This document shows, one piece after another, positions 1 to 5,149 of a stretch of DNA of 5,149 bases (positions are counted from its first letter, which is position 1; each line of letters opens with the position of its first letter). Location of the stretch: assembly GCA_005787865.1 (NCBI GenBank), contig SXZN01000087.1, positions 1 to 5,149 of the forward strand, in the 5' to 3' direction. This DNA is from Opitutaceae bacterium (GTDB lineage Bacteria > Verrucomicrobiota > Verrucomicrobiia > Opitutales > Opitutaceae). Under the pieces are notes generated by a model, which searched no databases, was not told the origin of the DNA, and saw only the letters and a list, made by a program, of their open reading frames with translations. The position numbers and the translations under genes are program-made.

Positions 1-678
1 CACGATATCCGCTTTGTGCTGACCCCACGCGATCAGGATGACGCGCCGGGCGTCCAAGATCGAACGCACCCCCATGGTCAAGGCGTGCCGCGGGGTCGCC
101 ATATCTCCGCCAAAATCGGCCGCGGCATCGCGGCGCGTTAATGGATCCAAGGTTACCAATCGGGTGAGGGAGTGCCGAGGACTACCGGGTTCGTTGAAGC
201 CAATATGGCCGGTGCGGCCGATGCCGAGCAGTTGTAAATCAATGCCGCCCGCCGCGCGAATGGCTTCCTCGTAGGCAGCGCAATGGCCATCGACCTCCGA
301 CTTGGTGACCGTGCCTGAGGGGAGGTGGGTACGCGCTGGATCGATATCCACTCGATCAAAGAGATGGGTCCGCATGAAGTGCCGATAGCTCTGGGGCTGT
401 TCGGCGCCGAGGGGGTAGTATTCGTCGAGATTGAAAGTCGTGACGTTCGCAAAGCTCAGGCCTTCCTCGCGGTGCAGACGGACGAGCTCCGCGTATAAGC
501 TGACGGGGGTCGAGCCGGTCGCGAGGCCCAGCACGCAGGCGCGGCCTTCGCGATTGCTCGCCCGAATGAGGGCGGCAATTTCTTGGGCCACGGCGCGAGC
601 AGCCGCTAAACTGCCCGCGAATACGGCGACGGGCGAATGTTCGTGATGGTTGCGCTCGAGGAGGGAGGAGGAAATCAT
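1..678 (-). CDS. nagB: Glucosamine-6-phosphate deaminase (NagB)-like protein, 3'-truncated by the window edge
   Basis: NagB converts glucosamine-6-phosphate to fructose-6-phosphate and ammonia in the cytoplasm, feeding amino sugars into glycolysis. The minus strand encodes 226 residues before the window ends. Visible motifs in order: the phosphate-binding-type loop GLATGSTP (residues 51-58), TFNLDEYYPL (81-90) with the Asp85-Glu86 pair matching E. coli Asp72-Glu73, and GIGRTGHIGFNEPGS (152-166) with His158 and Glu163 matching E. coli His143 and Glu148. The E. coli Asp141 position is Thr156 here. From memory, the order and wording (EEGLSF.NV, GGID..LLGIGR, TMGV..IL, AWG..KA) resemble the long Bacteroidetes NagB-like proteins such as BT_0258, which carry a PIG-L-type deacetylase domain after the NagB domain; whether one follows here lies outside the window. 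ATG 678-676 is the first standard in-frame start; the frame is open further upstream but has no ATG, GTG or TTG before the promoter. There is no clear Shine-Dalgarno. It is divergent from the AraC gene. NagB fold is secure; exact substrate is less so. Confidence 0.93.
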   Translation of the reverse strand, partial: MISSSLLERNHHEHSPVAVFAGSLAAARAVAQEIAALIRASNREGRACVLGLATGSTPVSLYAELVRLHREEGLSFANVTTFNLDEYYPLGAEQPQSYRHFMRTHLFDRVDIDPARTHLPSGTVTKSEVDGHCAAYEEAIRAAGGIDLQLLGIGRTGHIGFNEPGSPRHSLTRLVTLDPLTRRDAAADFGGDMATPRHALTMGVRSILDARRVILIAWGQHKADIV

Positions 679-711
679 GGGCGTGCGGGCAGGGGAAATA
701 AATCGCTCCCG

Positions 712-740
712 ATAATAAGGCTCGCCTCGTTTAGAACCAA
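712..740 (-). promoter_or_regulatory. Candidate sigma70-type promoter for the nagB-like gene
   Basis: Read on the minus strand, a -35 element TTGGTT (740-735) is followed by a 17-nt spacer and a -10 element TATTAT (717-712). The predicted transcript start near 705 would leave a leader of about 27 nt before ATG 678. This supports that start codon over any upstream extension of the open frame. An AATAGCA sequence (739-745, plus strand) touches the outer edge of the -35 element, where an AraC-type activator could contact polymerase. The assignment rests on consensus matching only. Confidence 0.45.
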
Positions 741-754
741 TAGCAGAAATGATG

Positions 755-767
755 ATGTTTTTAACAT
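755..767. repeat. Short inverted repeat in the nagB-araC divergent region
   Basis: ATGTT and AACAT form perfect 5-bp arms around a TTT spacer. The repeat ends two bases before the AraC start codon at 770 and lies upstream of the nagB -35 element. This would suit an operator that blocks araC transcription or translation while acting on nagB. It overlaps the minus-strand copy of the shared motif at 759-775. Short AT-rich inverted repeats also arise by chance. Confidence 0.3.
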
Positions 768-775
768 AAATGCTA
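759..775 (-). promoter_or_regulatory. Possible regulator site, copy 1 of a motif shared with the receptor upstream region
   Basis: The minus strand reads TAGCATTTATGTTAAAA. With one 2-nt gap it matches TAGCATATGTTGAAA at 1731-1745 at 14 of 15 positions. It overlaps the AraC start codon and sits about 20 bp upstream of the nagB -35 element. AraC-family proteins commonly bind half-sites with a TAGC-like core (the E. coli AraC I1 site starts TAGC). Assigning this site to the neighbouring AraC protein is inference. Confidence 0.25.
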
Positions 776-1678
776 ACCCCGATTGCACCCCCGCTGAAAG
801 AACTCGTCGCGCGTCTGCCGCAATCGCTGCATCCGTTGGTGGGGCGGTCGGCGGCAAAACTTCCGCTGCCGGACAATGTGGTTTGCTTTCAGCGCAGCAC
901 CGCCACCGATCTCAATAAAGCTCGGCGGGGGCGCTCACTGCATCATCGTTTCGTTTTAATCTTCGCGCTGCGCACGGCGGCGACGGTCTGCGTCGATGAT
1001 CAGGCCATTCGGTTGCGCGCTGGGGAGGGGTTGTTGGTTTTTCCTTTTCAGTTCCACCATTACACCAAGGTCGCTCACGAAACACTGGCTTGGTTGTTTG
1101 TGACCTTTGAATCAACGGAGGTCATCGAGTTGGACGCACTGCGCTATCAGCCATTTGGATTAACGCCGCAGTTACGTTCCTTGGCGGCGGAGCTCGTGGA
1201 GGCTTATGAAACCGAACGCACGGCGGATTTACCTATTCTTATTCTCTCAATTTTACTCGCGCGGCTGCGAAGGCTTAAGCTGGCGGCGCCTACGACTGCT
1301 TTATCAGTGACCACCCAACCTGGTCTTTTGTTGCGCGTGAATCAATTGGCGCAGCGGAGCCATGAGCCGCCGAGTCTGCAGGATATGGCTCGCGCTTTGG
1401 GCATTAGCCCCAGCCACCTCCGCGCGCGGTTTCGGGCTTCATGCGGCGTTAGCATTGGCCGGCATTTGCGTCATCTGCGACTGGAGCAAGCTTGTGGTCA
1501 TCTCCGGCTCGGGCCCCAACGGGTATCGGAGATCGCGGAGCTTTGTGGATTTAGTTCTATTTACAGCTTTAGCCGTGCGTTTCGTGTGGCCTATGGCGTT
1601 TCCCCATTGGCCTATCGACATAGTGGTCGGTCAGTTCCACGTGCTCGTCGAGATTCGCCCGGTGGCCGCCGGCGATAG
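770..1678 (+). CDS. AraC-family transcriptional regulator
   Basis: This 302-residue protein has the usual two-part AraC architecture and length. The N-terminal ligand-sensing part (about residues 35-125) looks like the AraC-type cupin, including RLRAGEGLLVFPFQFHHYTK with a His-His pair at 96-97. The C-terminal DNA-binding part carries two helix-turn-helix units. The first is about 201-222 (SLQDMARALGISPSHLRARF); the second is about 250-272 (VSEIAELCGFSSIYSFSRAF), followed by the typical GVSPLAYR end. A short Arg-rich tail (RSVPRARRDSPGGRRR) follows and is unusual only in its charge. ATG 770 is the earliest start in frame, since TAA lies directly upstream at 767-769; no Shine-Dalgarno is visible. 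The protein probably binds DNA as a dimer in response to a small molecule, often a sugar. Divergence from a NagB-type gene and a receptor downstream suggest an amino-sugar or glycan signal, but the ligand cannot be read from sequence. No terminator is seen after it, so read-through into the receptor is possible. Confidence 0.95.
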   Translation: MLTPIAPPLKELVARLPQSLHPLVGRSAAKLPLPDNVVCFQRSTATDLNKARRGRSLHHRFVLIFALRTAATVCVDDQAIRLRAGEGLLVFPFQFHHYTKVAHETLAWLFVTFESTEVIELDALRYQPFGLTPQLRSLAAELVEAYETERTADLPILILSILLARLRRLKLAAPTTALSVTTQPGLLLRVNQLAQRSHEPPSLQDMARALGISPSHLRARFRASCGVSIGRHLRHLRLEQACGHLRLGPQRVSEIAELCGFSSIYSFSRAFRVAYGVSPLAYRHSGRSVPRARRDSPGGRRR

Positions 1679-1694
1679 GCGATAAATTATTGTA

Positions 1695-1704
1695 AATAGC
1701 TATT
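1695..1704. repeat. Perfect 10-bp palindrome, AATAGCTATT
   Basis: AATAGCTATT reads the same on both strands and lies 17 bp after the AraC stop codon. Its half AATAGC recurs at 1729-1734 and, in the other intergenic region, at 739-744. It could be a binding site for a symmetric dimer; no function is proven. Confidence 0.35.
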
Positions 1705-1730
1705 CGGCGCACTCATCTAATGCAGTTTAA

Positions 1731-1745
1731 TAGCATATGTTGAAA
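1731..1745 (+). promoter_or_regulatory. Possible regulator site, copy 2 of the shared motif
   Basis: TAGCATATGTTGAAA matches the minus-strand sequence at 759-775 at 14 of 15 positions if a 2-nt gap (TT) is allowed. It lies about 107 bp upstream of the receptor start. The same motif in both intergenic regions around the AraC gene is what a local regulon would show, but two copies are too few to be sure. Confidence 0.25.
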
Positions 1746-1820
1746 TCTGGCGGTTATTTTGTCTTGGAGTTAGCTCAATTTCGCTTCTGATTTTAGCCCC
1801 TTTATAGCTAGGACCTAATC

Positions 1821-1835
1821 TGGAGCCACGCTCCA
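1821..1835. repeat. Inverted repeat in the receptor 5' leader, TGGAGCCACGCTCCA
   Basis: Perfect 6-bp arms TGGAGC and GCTCCA flank a CAC loop. The repeat ends 16 nt before the receptor ATG. If transcribed it could form a small GC-rich hairpin just upstream of the ribosome footprint, either stabilising the message or tuning initiation. As DNA it could instead be an operator. No T run follows, so it is not a terminator. Confidence 0.45.
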
Positions 1836-1851
1836 ATAACCTACCACACCT

Positions 1852-4767
1852 ATGAGCCAACCTAACCTACCTCGCCTGACTTCATTGCAGGCTGTGCTGT
1901 TGCGGATCGCCGCCAGCCTCTTCCTGTTCACTGCCAGCTTCACTTTGCAGGCGGTTGATGCCCTTGCCAGCCTAGCGACCCCTAAAGGTCCGGCCGAGCG
2001 CATTGTTTTGGAGAAGGTCGTCGTCACCGGTTCGATGATCAAGCGGATCGCTAACGAAGGCGCTTTGCCGATGGAGACCATCACGCGTCTGGATATGGAT
2101 CAACAAGGCATCGCCAGCGCGGAGCAGTTGATCTCGCAAATTAACATCAATGGTAACGGCCTCGATAATCTGGCGAGTAACGCCGACGTGGTCGCCGGAG
2201 CCCAGCGGGGCAATAACGGCGCCACTTCCGCCAATCTTCGCGGCCAAGGTTCCAATGCTACTTTAGTTCTCCTCAACGGTCGTCGCGTTGCCTCCCACGG
2301 CCTCAACGGCGGCGTCGTCGATCTCAACTCGATTCCTTTCCCCGCCATTGAGCGCGTCGAAATCCTCAAGGACGGTGCTTCCGCTATCTACGGTACCGAT
2401 GCCGTCGGCGGGGTTATTAATTTTATCACGCGGACCGATTTTCGCGGGGTTCGCGCCAATGCTTCCAACGATATCACCCAAGAGGGTGGTGGCCGCATCA
2501 ATCGTTATTCGGTGGTCGGCGGCTGGGGCGATTTAAATCAAGATAAGTGGAACCTCATGGCTTCCCTCGCGCTTTCGGATCATAAGGTCCTCCGGGGTGA
2601 TCAACGTGATTTCATCAATACCTTCCAGCCCGATCGCGGCATTTCGCCCGACACGCGCGGGACCCCGATCGCCACAATTTTTGCGATCAGTTCCCTCTAT
2701 AACGTCCTGAGCGCTGGCAGCACGACAACCGCGTTGCGCGGTACGGGTCCACTTGATCCCGTCAACGCGGCCCTGCGGGTCAACGGCATCAATATCATCG
2801 ATCTCCCCACCAACACGGCTGGCTACGCCGGTTATGATGGCATGGGTCCTTACGATGAATTGCTTTGGAACAGCCCTTCGGCCAAATACGGCTCCGCCTG
2901 GGATACCGGTCGCGCGGCCGTGCTGCAGCAGCCCGTCAAGAACACCAACTTCGTCGGCCGGGGTTCGTTCAAACTCGGTGAGCATCTTCTTACGGTCGAG
3001 GCCGTCATCGGCCGTTCGGAATCAACCAAGAGCTTCTCGGCGAATCAGATTTCGAGCTCCACCGCGACGACCAACGCTTTCTATAATCTGGCTTACCCAA
3101 GCACCGGTTCTGACTACAATCGCGTCTTTAACGCCTTGGTCGCCTTCTTCCCTGCCTTGGAGGTTAACCGCGGCCAGCCCATCCCCTTCCGTTGGCGCGC
3201 GCAACCGGCCGGCAATCGTGAGATTTCCACGGTCAGCGACACCCGCCGTTTTCTCCTCAGCTCCGAGGGTCCGCTGTCCTTCCTGCAAGGGTGGGAATAT
3301 CGCGCTGGCCTTGCCCAAGCGCAGAGCCAAGGCAAGTCGCGCTTGAACCGCGGCTACTTCTACGCCTATCCGTTCGCGGCCTTGATCAATAACGGCACGC
3401 TTAACCCGTTCTCTTACACCCAGAGTTCCGCCGCCCTGACGGCCCTTGACGCCGTCCGTGCTGATGGGGCTCAGCTCTACGGCGGCAAGTTCACCACCAC
3501 CACGGCTGACTTCACGGCCTCAGGCCCAGTCTGGCGTCTGCCCGCTGGTGAAATGCAGGGCGCCGTGGGTCTCGATATTCGCAAAGAGGAATATTCCTTC
3601 GCGGGCGATCCACGTTCTGACTCAACTTCGGTGCAGAACTTTATCTTCAACGCGCCCTTCGATAATACCTTGGCCACGGCGGGTACGCTCAGTCGCGATA
3701 TCAAGGCGATTTTCGCCGAACTGCAGATTCCTCTGCTCAAGACCCTCGACTTGAATGTTGCCGCTCGTCGCGACGACTACACCGGCTTCGGCAGCAGCAC
3801 CAATCCGAAGCTGACGCTTCGTTTCGCCCCCACCGAAAAAATGCTCTTCCGCACGGCTTACAGCACTGGTTTCCGCGTGCCGACCTTTAAGCAACAGTTC
3901 GACCCACGCACCGAGAGCATCTACGCCGGTCTCGATTTGGTTAATCCCTACACCAACCTCGCGATCCCGGCTAACAGCATCCTGACCTATTCGGGCGGTA
4001 AGGCTACTTTGGATCCCGAGAACGCCAAGATGTACTCAGCCGGTATTGTGATCTCACCGCTCAAGAACATCACGCTGAGCGCTGACTGGTGGTCGATCAA
4101 TCGCGATGGTACCATCCTGACACTCGGCGCGTCGGATATTTTGAAAAATTATCAGCTCTTCAGCAACGCCATCATTCGCGACAGCGCCAACTTGATTTCG
4201 GCGATCGACAGTCGCTGGCTCAATGCCGGTGAAACTTCGACCAAAGGCATTGAGTACAATGCTCGCGGAGATTTCGAAGTCTACGGTGGTAAGTTGGTCG
4301 CTGATCTTAATGTGACTCAGCTCATCGAGAAAAAATCTCGCCTGCTGGCCAGTGCCCCTTGGGGTAAAAGCGAAATCGGCCGCTTCACCCGCGCGAGCGA
4401 CATCGGCTTGAAGTGGAAGTACTCCGCTTCGACTTCCTACCGGAAGGGCAAGTGGACGGGCCGCGTCAGCCAGCTTTATCGCGCCGGCTACATGGACTAC
4501 ATCGCCCCTGGCGTGCTTGCTGGTTTGGTGACACCAGCTAACTGGAACCCGAAGGTCGGTGAATATATTACCTACAACGCGAGTCTGACTTACCGTTGGA
4601 GCAAGGATCTCACCGTGATCGCTGGGATCAAGAACCTCTTCAACACCGAGCCGCCCTTCTCGGTCGCCTACGACACCAACACGGGTGCCGGCAGCAGCTG
4701 GGAGCCCCGAATCGCCGATCCTCGCGGTCGCGCCTTCACGCTCTCCGTCGATTACAAACTGCGTTGA
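1852..4767 (+). CDS. TonB-dependent outer-membrane receptor
   Basis: This 971-residue protein is an outer-membrane active transporter powered by the TonB-ExbB-ExbD complex of the inner membrane. Residues 1 to about 37 form a Sec signal peptide with basic residues (R8, R18), a hydrophobic core (AASLFLFTASFTL) and a likely cleavage near AVDA. A TonB-box-like VLEKVVVTGS follows at 52-61. The plug domain spans about 65-200 and shows LRGQGSNATLVLLNGRRV (129-146) and ERVEILKDGASAIYGTDAVG (167-186), hallmarks of the family. The rest is a beta barrel with alternating aromatic strands, ending FTLSVDYKLR. There is no N-terminal STN or carboxypeptidase-like domain, so signalling through an anti-sigma factor is not indicated. 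The length is normal and the frame intact. The start fits the signal peptide although no Shine-Dalgarno precedes it. The substrate is not evident. Position next to an AraC regulator and a NagB-type gene favours a glycan or amino-sugar compound, while siderophore or peptide uptake remain possible. A strong terminator follows. Confidence 0.97.
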   Translation: MSQPNLPRLTSLQAVLLRIAASLFLFTASFTLQAVDALASLATPKGPAERIVLEKVVVTGSMIKRIANEGALPMETITRLDMDQQGIASAEQLISQININGNGLDNLASNADVVAGAQRGNNGATSANLRGQGSNATLVLLNGRRVASHGLNGGVVDLNSIPFPAIERVEILKDGASAIYGTDAVGGVINFITRTDFRGVRANASNDITQEGGGRINRYSVVGGWGDLNQDKWNLMASLALSDHKVLRGDQRDFINTFQPDRGISPDTRGTPIATIFAISSLYNVLSAGSTTTALRGTGPLDPVNAALRVNGINIIDLPTNTAGYAGYDGMGPYDELLWNSPSAKYGSAWDTGRAAVLQQPVKNTNFVGRGSFKLGEHLLTVEAVIGRSESTKSFSANQISSSTATTNAFYNLAYPSTGSDYNRVFNALVAFFPALEVNRGQPIPFRWRAQPAGNREISTVSDTRRFLLSSEGPLSFLQGWEYRAGLAQAQSQGKSRLNRGYFYAYPFAALINNGTLNPFSYTQSSAALTALDAVRADGAQLYGGKFTTTTADFTASGPVWRLPAGEMQGAVGLDIRKEEYSFAGDPRSDSTSVQNFIFNAPFDNTLATAGTLSRDIKAIFAELQIPLLKTLDLNVAARRDDYTGFGSSTNPKLTLRFAPTEKMLFRTAYSTGFRVPTFKQQFDPRTESIYAGLDLVNPYTNLAIPANSILTYSGGKATLDPENAKMYSAGIVISPLKNITLSADWWSINRDGTILTLGASDILKNYQLFSNAIIRDSANLISAIDSRWLNAGETSTKGIEYNARGDFEVYGGKLVADLNVTQLIEKKSRLLASAPWGKSEIGRFTRASDIGLKWKYSASTSYRKGKWTGRVSQLYRAGYMDYIAPGVLAGLVTPANWNPKVGEYITYNASLTYRWSKDLTVIAGIKNLFNTEPPFSVAYDTNTGAGSSWEPRIADPRGRAFTLSVDYKLR

Positions 4768-4779
4768 CCAACCAGCTCG

Positions 4780-4796
4780 CCGCTCGGCTTGAGCGG
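4780..4796 (+). repeat. Small hairpin between the receptor stop and the terminator
   Basis: CCGCTC (4780-4785) and GAGCGG (4791-4796) form perfect 6-bp arms around a GGCTT loop, starting 12 nt after the receptor stop codon. No T run follows, so it does not terminate by itself. It may help protect the 3' end of the message ahead of the main terminator. Confidence 0.4.
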
Positions 4797-4814
4797 TCGC
4801 GCTGATATTTTACC

Positions 4815-4845
4815 GGGGCGGTCCAATCGGATCGCCCCTTTTTTT
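4815..4845 (+). terminator. Rho-independent terminator of the receptor gene
   Basis: GGGGCGGTCC (4815-4824) pairs with GGATCGCCCC (4829-4838) to give a 10-bp stem containing one G-U pair, closed by an AATC tetraloop and followed at once by seven T residues (4839-4845). It lies 47 nt after the receptor stop codon and should largely separate receptor transcription from the peptidase gene downstream. Confidence 0.93.
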
Positions 4846-5008
4846 ACTCATTTTCCTTCTCATCGATTCGCGCTGGAGCTGGCCCATCGGCCGGCGCTTA
4901 GTACCATTAAGATTGGCGGCGCACCGGCGGGATTTTGATTCACCTCACGGCTAAATTTAGCAAACAGAGAGTATCCGAGAATTTAATTACCAGCGAACAC
5001 CACTCTTT

Positions 5009-5149
5009 ATGTCCCTGCCTCCTGCCATTGCTGCCTTACCTGCCCGTACCGCCGAATTGGGTGCGCTGCTCGAGCGTTGGGCCAATATTAATTCGGGTTC
5101 CGGTCACGCGGCTGGGCTCGCGCGCATGAGTGCGGCCCTGCGGCTCGAG
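5009..5149 (+). CDS. M20-family metallopeptidase (carboxypeptidase G2-like), N-terminal fragment cut by the window edge
   Basis: Only 47 codons are present. They read MSLPPAIAALPAR, then LGALLERWANINSGSGHAAG (residues 17-36), then LARMSAALRLE. A leading helix followed by an INSGSG turn and a second helix beginning GLARM is the usual start of M20 zinc peptidases of the carboxypeptidase G2/ArgE/DapE group, which hydrolyse C-terminal or acyl-amino acid amide bonds. The zinc ligands would lie further downstream and cannot be checked. ATG 5009 is the only ATG after the in-frame stop TAG at 4958-4960. No signal peptide is apparent, so a cytoplasmic enzyme is likely. No Shine-Dalgarno is visible. 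TTTAAT at 4982-4987 may be the -10 of its own promoter, with no good -35. The terminator at 4815-4845 argues that it is transcribed independently of the receptor. Confidence 0.72.
   Translation, partial: MSLPPAIAALPARTAELGALLERWANINSGSGHAAGLARMSAALRLE

Larger units (their letters stand above)
1679..1851 (+). promoter_or_regulatory. AT-rich upstream region of the receptor gene, rich in TAGC cores
   Basis: This 173-bp gap holds no convincing gene and no terminator for the AraC gene. It is clearly more AT-rich than the flanking coding DNA. TAGC occurs five times on the plus strand (starting at 1697, 1731, 1771, 1794 and 1805); two of these lie in TAGCTA and so read on both strands. Fewer than one would be expected by chance on a strand of this length at equal base composition. 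Possible -10 elements are TTTAAT (1726-1731, with a weak TTCGGC 17 nt upstream) and TATAGC (1803-1808, with a weak TTCGCT 17 nt upstream). Neither has a good -35, which would fit an activator-dependent promoter. The transcript start cannot be fixed from sequence. Confidence 0.4.

Noticed and set aside
38..274. Plus-strand open frame of 78 codons over the nagB region
   Set aside because: It lies antisense to a well-supported NagB gene with clear family motifs; its translation is low-complexity Arg/Ser/Pro with no recognisable domain.
153..452. Minus-strand open frame of 99 codons in another frame of nagB
   Set aside because: It is an out-of-frame shadow on the same strand. The NagB motifs lie in the other frame, which runs from 678 to the window edge.
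676..780. N-terminal extension of the NagB-like protein through the open frame upstream of 678
   Set aside because: The frame is open and includes PYYRER, faintly like the N-terminus of BT_0258-type proteins, but it has no ATG, GTG or TTG start there and would cross the predicted promoter.
637..918. Plus-strand open frame of 93 codons overlapping the nagB start and the araC start
   Set aside because: It covers the divergent promoter region and the first 50 codons of the AraC gene, and its product resembles no known family.
2533..2985. Minus-strand open frame of 150 codons inside the receptor gene
   Set aside because: It is antisense to an intact receptor barrel sequence and is explained by high GC lowering stop-codon frequency; no start signal or domain was seen.
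2753..3346. Plus-strand open frame of 197 codons inside the receptor gene
   Set aside because: It is a +1-type shadow rich in Pro, Ser and Arg, as expected from a shifted frame of GC-rich DNA; the receptor frame is continuous through it.
4860..4930. Possible structured RNA or second terminator in the GC-rich part of the receptor-peptidase gap
   Set aside because: Only very short self-complementary pieces such as GGCC-CATC-GGCC are visible, with no T run and no recognisable RNA family.
4935..5129. Open frame of 64 codons at the right end
   Set aside because: It overlaps the M20 peptidase start in a different frame. The peptidase reading shows a family-like INSGSG segment and stays open to the window edge, while this one has no recognisable features.

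Overview
The window carries four protein-coding genes and their intergenic regions, from a bacterium with moderately high GC and an outer membrane. The style of the TonB-dependent receptor (VLEKVVVTGS box, no N-terminal STN or carboxypeptidase-like domain), the Bacteroidetes-like NagB variant and the near absence of Shine-Dalgarno sequences suggest a Verrucomicrobiota lineage such as Opitutaceae. That placement is an inference from protein style, not a measured result. I saw no tRNA, rRNA, CRISPR, insertion sequence or other mobile element.

Layout. At 1-678 (minus strand, 3' end outside the window) lies a glucosamine-6-phosphate deaminase (NagB)-type gene. A 91-bp divergent intergenic region (679-769) follows, with a good sigma70-like promoter for nagB and a short inverted repeat next to the start of an AraC-family regulator (770-1678, plus). 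A 173-bp AT-rich intergenic region (1679-1851) separates the regulator from a 971-residue TonB-dependent outer-membrane receptor (1852-4767, plus). The receptor gene ends in a textbook rho-independent terminator (4815-4845). The window closes with the first 47 codons of an M20-family metallopeptidase (5009-5149, plus).

How the parts may work together. The regulator sits head to head with nagB and just upstream of the receptor. The sequence TAGCAT(TT)ATGTTRAAA occurs in both intergenic regions, 14 of 15 positions matching if one 2-nt gap is allowed. This fits, but does not prove, a local regulon in which the AraC protein controls outer-membrane uptake (receptor) and amino-sugar phosphate catabolism (NagB). 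The terminator separates the peptidase from this group. The window looks mostly like ordinary accessory metabolism. The points worth a second look are the NagB active-site variant and the shared intergenic motifs, and I see no clear evidence of a wholly new system.
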